A DNA stretch of 64,000 bases from VAZQ01 sp963817015 (lineage in GTDB: Bacteria > Pseudomonadota > Alphaproteobacteria > Rhizobiales > Xanthobacteraceae). The stretch lies in contig CAWFMV010000010.1 in the NCBI GenBank assembly GCA_963817015.1, forward strand, positions 124,001 through 188,000. The letters are read 5' to 3'. Below the pieces are notes generated by a model. It worked only from the letters and a program-made list of their open reading frames with translations. It searched no databases and was not told the DNA's origin. Of the stretch, positions 18,481-28,474 are shown one piece after another. The number at the start of each line of letters is the position of its first letter. Within the stretch, counting starts at the first letter, position 1. Made by a program: the position numbers and the translations under genes.

Positions 18481-19626
18481 TCAACGGGGGCGCGCGCCAG
18501 CGCCACGTTGCTCTCGCCACTCGAGAAACTGAAGGAACAGGGCTTCTTTCTCCTCGTTGCTGGTGCGCCGCGCGCCTGTGCTGCTCAGGAACGCTTGGAA
18601 ATCCTGGCGAGCAGATGCCTGGCCGCCGACAAGCTTTGCCAACTGCTCTTCGGCAGCCGGAAGCCGGCTCCAACCCGGGACCGTCGCGGCGAGATTGATG
18701 TCACGCCACTTGGGCGCGAACGGCGGCTGCCGCAGCTTTTCCCAATTCTCGAACAGCTTGACGACGAAGCGCTCGACCTTGCGGTACCGATCGCTGTCCT
18801 TCGGCCAATTGTACGCAGCCAGCACGAACGGCACGGCAAGCGTATCAACACGCCCTCCCTGCGGAACCAAGTTCGGGTAGTCCTCGTGCGTGAACTCCCC
18901 TATGGCGTACAAGTCGGCGAAGACCTTGTTGAACGGGATCGGCACGAGATGCAGACCCGAATTGGGTGGGATTTGCGCGACGTGAGACAATGGCTTTTGC
19001 GACACACGCACCGCTGCGTCAGCTTCACCTTTGGCGATCCTCTGGTAGGCCGCCGGGGTGAACGGGTTGGGCAGCTTGACCTCCTGGACGTTGATGCCGA
19101 GCCGCTGGAAGATGAGCGGCGTCGTCAGCGTTGTTGACGTTCCAGGCGGGCCAAAATCGACCCTCTTTCCGCGCAGATCTTCCAAGCTTCGAATGTCGGG
19201 GCGCGCGATCACCTGCACCTCAGCGATGGGAAAGCGCAGAATGTAATTCACCCTCTTGTTGAGATTGTTGATCTTGCGTTGCGTCCGGAAGTACTCGAAT
19301 GCGTCCGACTGGGCGACGGCGATATCGACCCCGCGCAGGTAGAGCAGATCGTCGAGATTTGCGGGAACGCCACGGGTTATGATCGGCAGCACGCGCATGT
19401 TGTCGCCGTCGTCAAGAACCCTGCGCATCTCTTCAACAAATGTGAAGGCAGTGCCTGAGCCGTTTCCGGCGGCGATACCGACCGTCCAGGAGTTGATGCG
19501 GTCCTTCATCAACTGTTCGGAATTCTCGCCTTGAAGAGTTTTCGGTATCTCTTGCACCCATGCGGGCCACGTCCCGAAAGCGAGCGTCGACACGACGGCA
19601 AGCGTCGCAACCGTGATGCGGCACAT
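18481..19626 (-). CDS. TAXI-family TRAP solute receptor
   Basis: 381 residues, in frame, from the ATG complementary to 19,624-19,626, preceded by GGGGGAGGTAGCA. Signal peptide MCRITVATLAVVSTLAFGTW. TAXI blocks: WTVGIAAGNGSGTAFTFVEE, VDIAVAQSDAFEYFRTQRK, GKRVDFGPPGTSTTLTTPLI and KGEADAAVRVSQKP. TAXI receptors bind glutamate-like or other acidic solutes for a TRAP permease; no permease gene is present here. Confidence 0.85.
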   Translation of the reverse strand: MCRITVATLAVVSTLAFGTWPAWVQEIPKTLQGENSEQLMKDRINSWTVGIAAGNGSGTAFTFVEEMRRVLDDGDNMRVLPIITRGVPANLDDLLYLRGVDIAVAQSDAFEYFRTQRKINNLNKRVNYILRFPIAEVQVIARPDIRSLEDLRGKRVDFGPPGTSTTLTTPLIFQRLGINVQEVKLPNPFTPAAYQRIAKGEADAAVRVSQKPLSHVAQIPPNSGLHLVPIPFNKVFADLYAIGEFTHEDYPNLVPQGGRVDTLAVPFVLAAYNWPKDSDRYRKVERFVVKLFENWEKLRQPPFAPKWRDINLAATVPGWSRLPAAEEQLAKLVGGQASARQDFQAFLSSTGARRTSNEEKEALFLQFLEWREQRGAGARPR

Positions 19627-19717
19627 ATGTGCTACCTCCCCCTTCGCGGCATTCGACTGCACGAACTTCACGATCAATCTTACTAGCAGTTAAGCCTTAC
19701 GCGCGCTTATGCCCGAT

Positions 19718-19746
19718 AAATGAATTCACTAACAAATGAATTCACT
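19718..19746. promoter_or_regulatory. 13-bp direct repeat in divergent receptor gap
   Basis: AAATGAATTCACT occurs twice, 16 bp start to start, in the 346-bp AT-rich gap between the TAXI receptor and the TTT-like receptor. Spacing of about one and a half turns fits a regulator site. The rest of 19,627-19,972 shows nothing I can name except the ribosome site AGGGAGGA just before 19,973. Confidence 0.35.
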
Positions 19747-19972
19747 TGCGCGTGTTTTCGACCTTCAAAATCATTTGTGTCATTTGATGGGCATTTTCTT
19801 GCGACATCTAACATTCGAGCCACGTGCGGCTCGTTGGTGCCTTGATTGCAAACGACTGATGTAAGTCCGCAACAAATCAGCATCAAAGACATGTGTGAAA
19901 ATTCGCTCATCGATTGCACAAAATGATCATCGCTGTTGGTGAGCGAAAAACGGAAGCCCGAGGGAGGACAGT

Positions 19973-21025
19973 TTGATCCTGACATCCAAGTTGATGCGTA
20001 GTCTGCCGATCGCTGCGCTGACGTTTGCGCTCGGTACCGTGATAACACCGGCGGCGGCGCAGTCGCCTGCGGAGTTCTACAAGGGCAAGACCATCACGAT
20101 CCTGCTCGGGCATCCGCCCGGCGGCTCGTACGATCTGTACGCACGGCTTGCCGCCGATCACATGAAGCGGTTCATCCCGGGCAATCCCAACATCATCGTC
20201 CAGCACCGTCCGGGCGGCGGCGGCGTGGCTGCCGTGATGACGTTCTACGCGCAGGGCGCGCGCGACGGCACCATGATGGGCCTGTTCACCGAGACCATTG
20301 GCCACACGCAAATCCTGCAGCCCGAGATCGGCAAGTGGAAGGTCGAGGAGATGGCCTATGTCGGCTCGTTCGTGCCGAGCAACGCCGCGCTGGTCGTGCG
20401 CAAGGGTGCGCCTGCCAAGACGCCGATGGCGCTGCGCACAACGCAGATCAATGTCGGCTGCACCGGCGTCAATTCGCAAAGCTACCAGTACCCCGCCTCG
20501 CTAAAGTCACTCGGCGGCTACCGCTTCAACCTGGTGTGCGGCTATCCGGGCTCGGCCGAGGTGATCCTCGCGATGCACCGCGGCGAGGTCGACATGTTCT
20601 CAGGCTCCTGGCACGTATGGCGCGCCACGCAGAAGGGCTCCTTCGACGACGGCAGCCTGATCCCGGTGATCCAAGGAGGGCTCAAGCGGACCACCGATCT
20701 TCCGGACGTGCCGCTGATGCAAGAACTGCTCGACGATTAAAAGACTAAGAAGATCATCGAGTTCATTTCGGCGGGCTCGGCGATCGGACGGGCGCTGATC
20801 ACGCCGCCGGCGGTGCCGGCCGACCGGCTGGCGGCGCTGCGCGAGGCCTTCGACAAGGTCGTGAAGGATCCGGAGTTCATTGCGGATGCGGCCAAACGCT
20901 CCGCAGATCTCGAGTCGACACCGGGTGCCACGGTGCAGACCTACAGCGACGGCATCGCAAGCGCGCCCAAGGACGTGATCGAGGCCGCAACTCGCGCGAT
21001 CGCGGCAGAGAAGGACAAGAAGTAG
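19973..21025 (+). CDS. TTT-like solute receptor with in-frame TAA
   Basis: About 350 residues if the TAA at 20,738-20,740 is read through. I chose the TTG at 19,973 because AGGGAGGA lies six bases ahead; an ATG at 19,994 is the alternative. Signal peptide, then SPAEFYKGKTITILLGHPPG, HRPGGGGVAAVMTFYAQGA and CGYPGSAEVILAMHRGEVDM. After LMQELLDD comes TAA; the same frame then continues with typical C-terminal sequence KTKKIIEFISAGSAIGRALI to EKDKK. AAA to TAA is a single change, so this is either a true nonsense mutation or a base error. Confidence 0.8.
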
Positions 21026-21040
21026 ACTCCGCTTCGTTCA

Positions 21041-21068
21041 TGCCCGACCTGCAGCACCAGGTCGGGCA
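21041..21068. terminator. Strong stem-loop after receptor gene
   Basis: TGCCCGACCTG - CAGCAC - CAGGTCGGGCA is an 11-bp perfect stem 15 bases past the stop codon. No T-run follows, so it may act as a 3' mRNA stabiliser or a weak terminator. The remainder of 21,026-21,412 contains no gene that I can support. Confidence 0.55.
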
Positions 21069-21412
21069 CATTCGCTCGGCAGCCTCGGCCGACGCGAGTG
21101 TTGGCCGGACCAGGTGCTTCACTGCAGCGCAGCGAGTACTTGTAAGTAAGACGGTGAGACGCTTCGAAAACAGGCAGTGCAATTAGCTGCCATTGAAGGT
21201 GATAAAGATCGAAGCGACGGAAATGCGCTCAAGCCATTACCCTGGTAAAGCCAACGCTAAGGCTTTCTCTTGTTAAACATTCGTATCGTCGCTATCAATT
21301 TGCTGCCGGCGAGAGCGGGGCTGGCGGCTTTCCATGTTTCCGTCGCTCGACTGCTTGGCCGCGTCGGCGTCCAGGCTGCTGTTTTACGGCCGGTTTAAAG
21401 AGGGAAACCAAC

Positions 21413-22444
21413 ATGCGTATCATTTCGAGTGCGGCGGCCGTTGTCCTGCTGGCCGGGTTGAACAGTCAGGCCTCGGCACAGACTCCGGAACAGTTCTACG
21501 CGGGCAAGAACATCGATTTCGTCATTGGGTATCCAACCGGTGGCGCCAATGACGTCTGGGCGCGGGTCATCGCCCGCCATATCGGGAAGCATATTCCCGG
21601 CAAGCCGAACGTCATCCCAAAGAACCAGCCTGGCGCCGGCAGCTTCCTGGCGGTCAACACCGTCTACAGCGTCTCGCCCAAGGATGGCACGGTGCTTGCC
21701 ATCGGCGCGCCGACCATTGCGCTCGACGAAAAGCTTGGAACGCAGGGCGTTCGCTTCAAGACCGCCGAGCTCGGCTGGGTCGGCCGCTCCGATGCCCTCA
21801 TCAACATCGTGTTCACGTGGCAAACCTCGAAGGTCAAGACCTTCGCGGACGCGCAGAAATATAAATCGACGCTGTCGGGAACGGGTGCCGGCTCGACGGT
21901 CTCGATCTATCCGACCGTCATGAACAACGTGTTCGGCACCAAGTTCAAGATCATCATGGGCTACAAGGGTTCGGCCGAAGCGCAGCTCGCGGTCGAGCGC
22001 GGCGAAGTCGAAGGGCACTCGACCGCGTGGACGGCGGTGAAGGTCGCCCACCCGGATTGGCGGCCAAGCAAGAAGATCTCGGTTCTGGCGCAGTTCGCGC
22101 TAAAGCCACATCCCGACCTCACCGACGTCCCCACCGCCGTCAGTCTCGCGCGCAACGACGAGGAGCGCCAGATCGTGAGCGCGATCGTAGCTGCGGCCGA
22201 TATCGGGTTGGCATTCTTCACGACTCCCGGCGTCCCGGCCGACCGTCTCACTACGCTGCGCCGCGCCTTTGATGCCACGATGAAGGACAAGGACTTCCTC
22301 GATGAGGTCGAGAAGCTCAAGCTCACCGCTACGCCGATGAAGGGCGAAGACCTGCAGCAGCTCATCAAGCAGGTCACCTCCCTGTCGCCCGACATGCTGG
22401 AGAAGGTCCGCCACGCCTATACCGCCAACCAGGCAAAGGAATAG
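21413..22444 (+). CDS. TTT-like solute receptor
   Basis: 343 residues, intact. Signal peptide MRIISSAAAVVLLAGLNSQA; mature start QTPEQFYAGKNIDFVIGYPT. It belongs to the same branch as the preceding receptor: both have the xPxxFYxGKxI opening, a glycine-rich loop (KNQPGAGSFLAVNTVYS, then PKDGTVLAIG), GYKGSAEAQLAVERGEVEG and a C-terminal helix pair. Ribosome site GAGGGAAACC. Two related receptors in tandem suggest duplication and divergence toward related ligands. Confidence 0.85.
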   Translation: MRIISSAAAVVLLAGLNSQASAQTPEQFYAGKNIDFVIGYPTGGANDVWARVIARHIGKHIPGKPNVIPKNQPGAGSFLAVNTVYSVSPKDGTVLAIGAPTIALDEKLGTQGVRFKTAELGWVGRSDALINIVFTWQTSKVKTFADAQKYKSTLSGTGAGSTVSIYPTVMNNVFGTKFKIIMGYKGSAEAQLAVERGEVEGHSTAWTAVKVAHPDWRPSKKISVLAQFALKPHPDLTDVPTAVSLARNDEERQIVSAIVAAADIGLAFFTTPGVPADRLTTLRRAFDATMKDKDFLDEVEKLKLTATPMKGEDLQQLIKQVTSLSPDMLEKVRHAYTANQAKE

Positions 22445-22532
22445 CGCGTGAAGCCGTGCCTCTTCAGGGTCAGCGAGGGGCAAGCCGGCTGAAGCAGGTG
22501 ACGAGCACCAGGACCGGAGCTGCCGCACGTGC

Positions 22533-22763
22533 CGACTACGCGACAGCTACCGGTTGCGCCGCTTCGTCGCGCAATTGAGCGATGCTGAACTCGAGCACCG
22601 TAGTGCGCTCGAGGCCAAATTGAAGCCTATGCTATTGAGGCGGCTCGCGCCGGCGGCCATCCCCGCTCGTGCTCGCGAGCCGCTTGTGTTTTGCGAAGGC
22701 CTCGGCGTTCATGCCGCAGAGGCTCTTGCCCGAAATCGTGCGCCGGCTCTGCCGGAGATCTGA
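22533..22763 (+). pseudogene. Decayed 5' copy of the downstream ubiD gene
   Basis: The translation YRLRRFVAQLSDAELEHRSA matches YRLRNFVEELAESELERRSG of the intact gene at 22,880. Further on the DNA still aligns (GCGAGCCGC, AAGGCCT-CGGCGT, CTTGCCCGAAATC-TGCGCCGGCT), but several deletions remove codons and the frame ends at TGA after LPEI, about 75 codons in. Unlike the single-base slips elsewhere, here multi-base losses show real decay. Confidence 0.7.
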
Positions 22764-22879
22764 GAGCGCGCCTTGGACAAGGCGTTGCGCCAGATAAACT
22801 GCCCAGGTTGTAGCGACTCCATACCTTCCAGACATGCTAGTGTGACGCCAAGCATTTCTTAAGCGAGGCAAGGACACCC

Positions 22880-24443
22880 ATGGGGCTGGACCAGGTCGCG
22901 AGCAAGACAGCCGCTCACATCGACTACGACCGCTACCGGCTGCGCAACTTTGTCGAAGAGCTCGCTGAAAGCGAGCTCGAGCGCCGATCCGGCACCACCA
23001 AGCTCTCCGCGATCGCCGGCGCGCTCGAAGCCAATCCGAAGGCGGTGCTGTTCGAGGCGGCCGGCAGCGGCGGCTATGCCGCTGGTCGGCAATGCGCTCG
23101 CGAGCCGCACGCGCTTCGCCAAGGCCTTCGGCGTCACGCCGCAAAAGCTGCTGCCGGAAATCCTGCGCCGGCTGCGCAGCAAGCCGGAGATCGTCGAGGT
23201 CAGCCGCGAGGAAGCGCCGGTGCAGGCAGGTCGTGATGACCGGCGCCGACATCGACCTCACCAAGCTGCCGGTCCATCTCCAGCACGGCAAGGACGGCGG
23301 CCTCTACATTTCCGCCGGCATGGATTTCGCGCGCGATCCGGCGACCGGCTGTATCAATGTCGGCCTGCGCCGCTTCATGCTGCACGGCCGCGCCACCACC
23401 GGCATCGACCTGGTCGCGCCGAGCGACCTGCGCAACATCTATCTCGCGACGCTCGCGCGCGGCGAGCGGCTGCCGCTGAGCGTCGTGGTCGGCGGCCATC
23501 CGGTCGATTATTTCGGCGCCACCATGCGCATGCCGGGCGACGAGCTCGCCCTGCTCGCCTCGCTGCGCGCCGCGCCGATGCCGGTCGTCAAGTGCGTCAC
23601 CAACGACCTGCGCGTACCGGCCGACGCCGAATGGGTGCTCGAAGGCTATCTGGGCGAGGAAGGCTATCAGGAGCCGGAAGGGCCCTACGGCGAATTCCTC
23701 GGCTACTACGGCGGCGTCAAGACCAATCCGATCTTCCACGTCACCGCCATCACGCGCCGGCGCGACGCGCTGTTCCAGACGCTCACCATCGGCGGCGCCA
23801 CCATGAGCCGCACCGACACCGCGCAGCTCACGCACGCTGCGCACCGAGGTGCTGGTCTGGCGCGCGCTCGAGACCGCGATCCGCGAGCCGGTCGCGGTCT
23901 ATGCGCCGCCCGCGACCGGCGGCGTCTACAATGTGCGCATCGCCATGCGCCAGCGCGTGCCGGGCGAGGCGCGCAACGCCATCGCGGCGGCGTTCGGCTC
24001 GCTCGCCAACGTCAAGAACGTGTTCGTGGTCGATCCCGACATCGACATCTTCTCCGACGAGCAGATGGAATGGGCGCTCGCCACGCGCTTCCAGCCCGAC
24101 CGCGACTTCGTGGTGCGCGAGCGGCTTCCGCACCATCCCGCTCGATCCGTCGCTCGCGAGCCATGCGCAGCCTCGGCGCCAAGGCCGGCTACGACCTGCA
24201 CCATGCCGATCGGCACGCAGAAGAAGCTCGAAGCCGAAATCCCCGAGCCGCCGCATTATCGAAGGCGCGCGCTTCGCATCGGTCGAGGACGCGCTGCGCG
24301 ACGGGCCGAAATTCTTCGAGCAGCTGATGACGGCGGTCGGCAGCGAGGACGGCCGCGAGATCGTGCTCGAGCTCGAGGACCTGCGCCGCGCGGGCCGCCT
24401 CAAGCGCGACCCGAGCGACGGCCGCTATCGGCTGACGAAGTAG
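22880..24443 (+). CDS. UbiD-family prenyl-FMN decarboxylase
   Basis: About 515 residues once repaired. UbiD enzymes reversibly (de)carboxylate aromatic or alpha,beta-unsaturated acids using prenylated FMN made by UbiX (no ubiX here). Blocks in order: YDRYRLRNFVEELAESELER, TKLPVHLQHGKDGGLYISAG, VGGHPVDYFGATMRMPG, VPADAEWVLEGYLGEEGY, EPEGPYGEFLGYYGG and the late NVFVVDPDIDIFSDEQMEWA. The EGPYGEF block carries conserved active-site Glu residues. Single-base slips occur near 23,080, 23,227, 23,836, 24,126, 24,180-24,206 and 24,255. TTT receptors on both sides suggest uptake of its substrate or of a related acid. Confidence 0.85.
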
Positions 24444-24514
24444 GCCAATCCGCAATGGCAACAGAGTAGTTATGAGCCGCGTGATTCAGGGCACGGCCAA
24501 GCCGCGGTTGCGGC

Positions 24515-24616
24515 CGGCTCCTCTCCCGAAGGGAGAGGGGTGGGGTGAGGGTTACAGACTATCGATAGGTCCGAGCCCCCTCACCCCAACCCTCTCCCCT
24601 GCGGGGAGAGTGAGTC
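24515..24616. repeat. Large intergenic inverted repeat
   Basis: AGAGGGGTGGGGTGAGGG pairs with CCCTCACCCCAACCCTCTCC across about 30 bases, and each arm also holds a small CTCTCCC/GGGAGAG hairpin. This is a dispersed REP family common in related genomes. Confidence 0.7.
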
Positions 24617-24620
24617 CGCC

Positions 24621-25647
24621 GTGCCGCGGTCAAACTCCGTGCTCATCAACAAAGTCTGTGGGAAGCGGAACCAAGCCTCCTTCACTATCAGTCGAACCCT
24701 TTCATTTGTCTTCGTCCTCGCCCTGCTCGGCGCACCTTCGCTGTTGCAGCCTACCCGGAACGCCCCGTCACCATCGTGGTGCCGTTCGCGCCTGGCGGCG
24801 CCAACGATGTCGTGGTGCGGGCGATCCAGCAGCCACTGGCCGAAGCGCTCGGCCAGCCGATCGTGGTCGAGAACCGCGGCGGTGCCGGCGGCAGCGTCGG
24901 CGCCGGCTACGTGGCGCGCGCGCGTCCTGACGGCTACACGCTGCTGATGGCGGCGACCGGCTTCGTGGTCAATCCAAGTCTCTATGACAAGGTGCAGTAC
25001 GATCCGCTCACGGACTTCGAGCCAGGTCGCGGAGATCACCACCTTTCCGGTGATCTACACGGTGCGCCCCGACATGGGCGTCAACACGCTGCAGGAGCTC
25101 GTCGCCTATGCCAAGGCGCGTCCTGGCATGCTCAACTATTCGACGCCAGGCGCCGGCACGCTGCCGCATCTCGCGGCCGAGCTGCTCAAGCTCAACACCG
25201 GCATCGAGATGGTGCACATCCCCTACCCCGGCGCGGCGCCTGCCGCGCAGGCCCTGCTCAGCAAGACCGTCGAGGTGGCTTCGACCTCGATCACGGTCGC
25301 CAAGCCGCAGATCGGCGTCGGCGCCATGAAGGGCCTCGCAGTGACCGGCAGCGAGCGCTGGCCCGAGCTTCCCGACGTGCCGACGGTCGGTGAGGCCGGC
25401 GTACCCGCTGCGCTCGCCGATACCTGGCAGGGCATCATGGTTCCGACCGGCACCCCGAAGGAAGCTATCGAGCGTCTCGCTACGGCCCTGATCGGAGTCA
25501 TGCGCCGCCAAGATGTGCGCGAGCGCCTGCTTGAACGCGGGTTTCTACTCGACCGGGCGCGGCCCCGCAGAGTTTCATCGACGCATCGTCGAAGAAGTCC
25601 CGAAGTGGAAGACCGTTATTCAGAAAGCCCGCATCACCGCCCAGTAA
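24621..25647 (+). CDS. TTT (Bug-type) solute receptor
   Basis: About 340 residues with three single-base slips (near 24,752, 25,024 and 25,546). A long N-region leads to the signal segment LSFVFVLALLGAPSLLQ, then AYPERPVTIVVPFAPGGAND. Blocks: ENRGGAGGSVGAGYVARARP, DGYTLLMAATG, STPGAGTLPHLAAELLKLNT, VHIPYPGAAPAAQALLS and LPDVPTVGEAGVP. The stop is TAA at 25,645-25,647, 14 bases before the hydratase start. The start codon is uncertain (GTG 24,621). Confidence 0.82.
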
Positions 25648-25661
25648 AACAAGAGCATCCC

Positions 25662-26397
25662 GTGACAACACCCGTCCTCTTCGAAACCAAGGCCGATTGC
25701 CTTGACGTCATCCTCAACCGCCCCGAGGAAGGCAACCTCATCACCAACGAGATGGGCCAGGAGATCGCGCGCGTGCTGCGCGAGATCGGGCCCGAGACCA
25801 AGCTCGTGCGGCTGCGTGGCAAGGGCGCGAACTTCTGCAAGGGACGGCAGGCGCCGCAGATCGATCGCGCCACCATGACGCCGCTGCAGGTGCGCCATCC
25901 AGTGGCCGAGGTGCCGCTCGCGCTCTACGCCGCGGTGAAGGAGGCGCGCGCGCCGACGCTCGCGATCGTCCAGGGCGAGGCGCTCGGCGTGGGCTGCGCG
26001 CTCGCGGCGGTCTGCGACCTCACCATCGCGGCCGAAAATGCCGTCTTTCAGGTGCCCGAGCTCAATCACAACATCGCGCCCACGCTGGTGATGTGGGCCA
26101 TGCTCAACCGCGTGCCGTACAAAACCGTCGCGCATCTCGTCTATACGCGCGAGCGCATCAGCGCGGCGCGCGCCGAAGCGCTTGGCCTCGTCACCCAGCT
26201 GGTGGCTCCCGCAGCGCTGGAGACGGAAGCCGAGACGCTCACGCAGACGCATCCTGAGCCGGCCCGCCAACCCGTTGCAGGGAATCAAGGAGTTCCTCAA
26301 GTTCGCAAGCCGCATGGACCCTGCGAGCGCATCCGCGTTCTCGTCCGTGCTCAATGCCGCGGTCACCAGCTCGGCGCCACGTGAGCCGCACAAATAA
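25662..26397 (+). CDS. Enoyl-CoA hydratase/isomerase family protein
   Basis: About 244 residues, GTG start. Crotonase fold: LFETKADCLDVILNRPEEGN, the oxyanion-hole region GKGANFCKGRQ and EALGVGCALAAVCDLTIAAE, then FQVPELNHNIAPT. In classic hydratases the two catalytic Glu lie near these blocks; here the first position reads Ala-Val-Cys, so it may be an isomerase, hydrolase or decarboxylase of the superfamily. One slip near 26,248 (extra C before ATCCTG). Probably cotranscribed with the receptor upstream. Confidence 0.8.
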
Positions 26398-26554
26398 TGG
26401 CGACGAGTCTGCCTATTTCATGGGCGTGTGCGTGCATAGCGTGCAGCGGCCTGCGCGGCTCGTAACCATTCCTCAGGCAAACTCCTGAAAATCAGCCAAC
26501 TTCCAGCCAATTTGCCCTCGTTCGCGGGTTGGCACAGCGCTTGAACCACTAGGC

Positions 26555-27146
26555 ATGCTGATGGATGCCTCTCTGAACATCGTCATCGTCGACGACAGCC
26601 CGGTTCGCGCCGCGATCCTGGAAGAAGGGTTGCGCGAGGCCGGCTATGTGAACGTCGTGCGCATCGAGGGCACCGTCAAGCTTCTGGCCCGCGATCTACG
26701 CCCTCGACCCGGACGTCATTCTCATCGATCTCGAAAACCCGAGCCGTGACGTGCTCGAACAGATGTTCCAGGTCAGCCGGATCGTGAAGCGGCCGGTCGC
26801 GATGTTCGTCGACCAGGCGGACTCGGCCTCGATCCAGGCATCCGTCGACGCTGGCGTTTCCGCCTACATCGTCGATGGGCTCAAGAAAGAGCGCATCAAA
26901 TCCATCCTCGACCTGTGCATCTCGCGCTTTAACGCGTTCGACCGGCTGCAGACTGAGCTCGAGCAGACCAAGAGCGCGCTCGAGGAGCGCAAGGTGATCG
27001 ACCGCGCCAAGGGCATCCTGATGAAGGCCAAGAACCTCTCCGAGGAGCAGGCCTACGCGCTGCTGCGCAAGACCGCCATGAACGAAAACCGCAAGATCGC
27101 CGAGGTCGCCCAGTCCGTCGTCACCGCCGCGGAGCTGTTCAAATGA
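26555..27146 (+). CDS. nasT: NasT: ANTAR-domain antiterminator of nitrate assimilation
   Basis: About 197 residues. N-terminal receiver-like domain (LNIVIVDDSPVRAAILEEGL) and C-terminal ANTAR RNA-binding domain (EERKVIDRAKGILMKAKNLS, then EEQAYALLRKTAMNENRKIA). NasT binds two hexaloop hairpins in the leader of nitrate genes and prevents termination; without nitrate it is sequestered by NasS. One slip near 26,694 moves IYALDPDVILIDLENPSRDV into the next frame. Its stop overlaps the nasS start (ATGA). The matching leader is at 28,511-28,611. Confidence 0.9.
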
Positions 27147-28309
27147 CTGAGACACGGCTGCGCATCGGGTTCATTCCGCTGTGCGACGCGGCCGCACTGC
27201 TGGTCGCGGTCGACAAGGGTTTCGCGGCCGCGGAAGGCCTCGACATCGAGCTCATCCGTGAGGTCTCGTGGTCGAACGTGCGCGACAAGCTCAATATCGG
27301 CCTGTTCGATGCGGCGCATCTGCTGGCACCGGTCGCGATCGCGTCAAGCCTGGGGCTTGGGCATGTCAAGGTGCCGATCGTGGCGCCCTTCGGGCTCGGC
27401 GTGAACGGCAATGCGATCACGGTCTCACCTCAGCTCCATGCCGAGATTATCGAGGCCGCGGACGGCAACGTTCTCGACCCGCTGGTGTCGGCGCGCGCGC
27501 TTGCGCGCATTGTCGCCGAGCGAAAGCGCAGTGGCGCGGAGCCCCTCACCTTTGGCATGACCTTTCCGTTCTCGACTCACAATTATCAGCTGCGGTTCTG
27601 GATGGCGGCCGGCGGCATCGATCCCGACGAGGATGTGCGGCTTGTGGTGCTCCCACCGCCCTACATGGTGGAGAGCCTCACCAGCAGGCAGGTCGACGCC
27701 TTCTGCGTCGGCGCACCCTGGAACTCGGTCGCGGTCGATCTCGGGGTGGGCTGCATTCTGCATTTCTCGTGCGAGATCCTGGCGCACGCCGCCGAGAAGG
27801 TGCTGGCGATGCGCGCGCGTTGGGCGGAGGAGAATCCCGACGTGCTGGCACGGCTCGTGCGCGCCCACCAACGCGCCGCTGATTTTATCGAGGACGTCAG
27901 CAATCGCGCCGAGGTCACTGCCATATTGGCCGTGCCGAATCGAATCGGCGTTGATGCCGAAGTGATCAGCCGTACGCTCGAAGGACGCCTGAAGGTTACC
28001 CCCGACGGCAGCGTTCGGACTGACGATCGCTATCTTCTTGTCGGCCGCAACGGCGCTGCGCGTCCCGATCCAGTGCAGGCAGCCTGGCTCTATGCCCAAA
28101 TGGTGCGCTGGGGCCAGGCTCCGCTGTCCGACGAGTTGCTCGCTGCCGCAAAGAGCGTATTCCGGCCCGATCTGTTTGATGCCGCCCTGCAAAGCGACGG
28201 ATCGATCACGACTGCACCTGCCGACGGCATCGGCGCCTTCGCAGGCCCGGCATTCGATGCTGAAGATATGACCGGGCATTTGAATTTTTGGGCAATGAAG
28301 CAGCGCTGA
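27143..28309 (+). CDS. nasS: NasS: nitrate/nitrite-sensing partner of NasT
   Basis: 388 residues, intact, no signal peptide, hence cytoplasmic. It has the NrtA/CmpA-type solute-binding fold: LRIGFIPLCDAAALLVAVDK, EVSWSNVRDKLNIGLFDAAH, APFGLGVNGNAITVS and TFPFSTHNYQLRFWMAAGGI. NasS binds nitrate or nitrite and then releases NasT. Cotranscribed with nasT. Compared with the transporter protein NrtA downstream it lacks the Tat signal, which is how the two are told apart. Confidence 0.9.
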   Translation: MTETRLRIGFIPLCDAAALLVAVDKGFAAAEGLDIELIREVSWSNVRDKLNIGLFDAAHLLAPVAIASSLGLGHVKVPIVAPFGLGVNGNAITVSPQLHAEIIEAADGNVLDPLVSARALARIVAERKRSGAEPLTFGMTFPFSTHNYQLRFWMAAGGIDPDEDVRLVVLPPPYMVESLTSRQVDAFCVGAPWNSVAVDLGVGCILHFSCEILAHAAEKVLAMRARWAEENPDVLARLVRAHQRAADFIEDVSNRAEVTAILAVPNRIGVDAEVISRTLEGRLKVTPDGSVRTDDRYLLVGRNGAARPDPVQAAWLYAQMVRWGQAPLSDELLAAAKSVFRPDLFDAALQSDGSITTAPADGIGAFAGPAFDAEDMTGHLNFWAMKQR

Positions 28310-28332
28310 CTGCCCATCAAACAGGACCTACT

Positions 28333-28353
28333 TGCACAGTTTTTGCACTGCAC
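28333..28353. promoter_or_regulatory. TGCAC-rich stretch, possible NtrC sites
   Basis: TGCAC occurs at 28,333, 28,344 and 28,349, and TGCA again near 28,371, about 125-140 bp upstream of the sigma-54-type element. NtrC sites read TGCAC(C)-N5-(G)GTGCA. The match is partial; position and nitrogen context support it. Confidence 0.4.
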
Positions 28354-28474
28354 AAATTTAGCGCACACATTGCAATCAGTCTCATCAAAACGATCGCCGT
28401 TAACGGTTCGTTAGGAAACGTGGCGATCAGCATAATGCATTGATTTTAGATAACTATTTCTCTCAAGTCCGATC

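Noticed and set aside
25662..26397. Calling the crotonase-fold gene a classical enoyl-CoA hydratase (EchA)
   Set aside because: The usual first catalytic Glu position is not evident, so only the superfamily name is justified.
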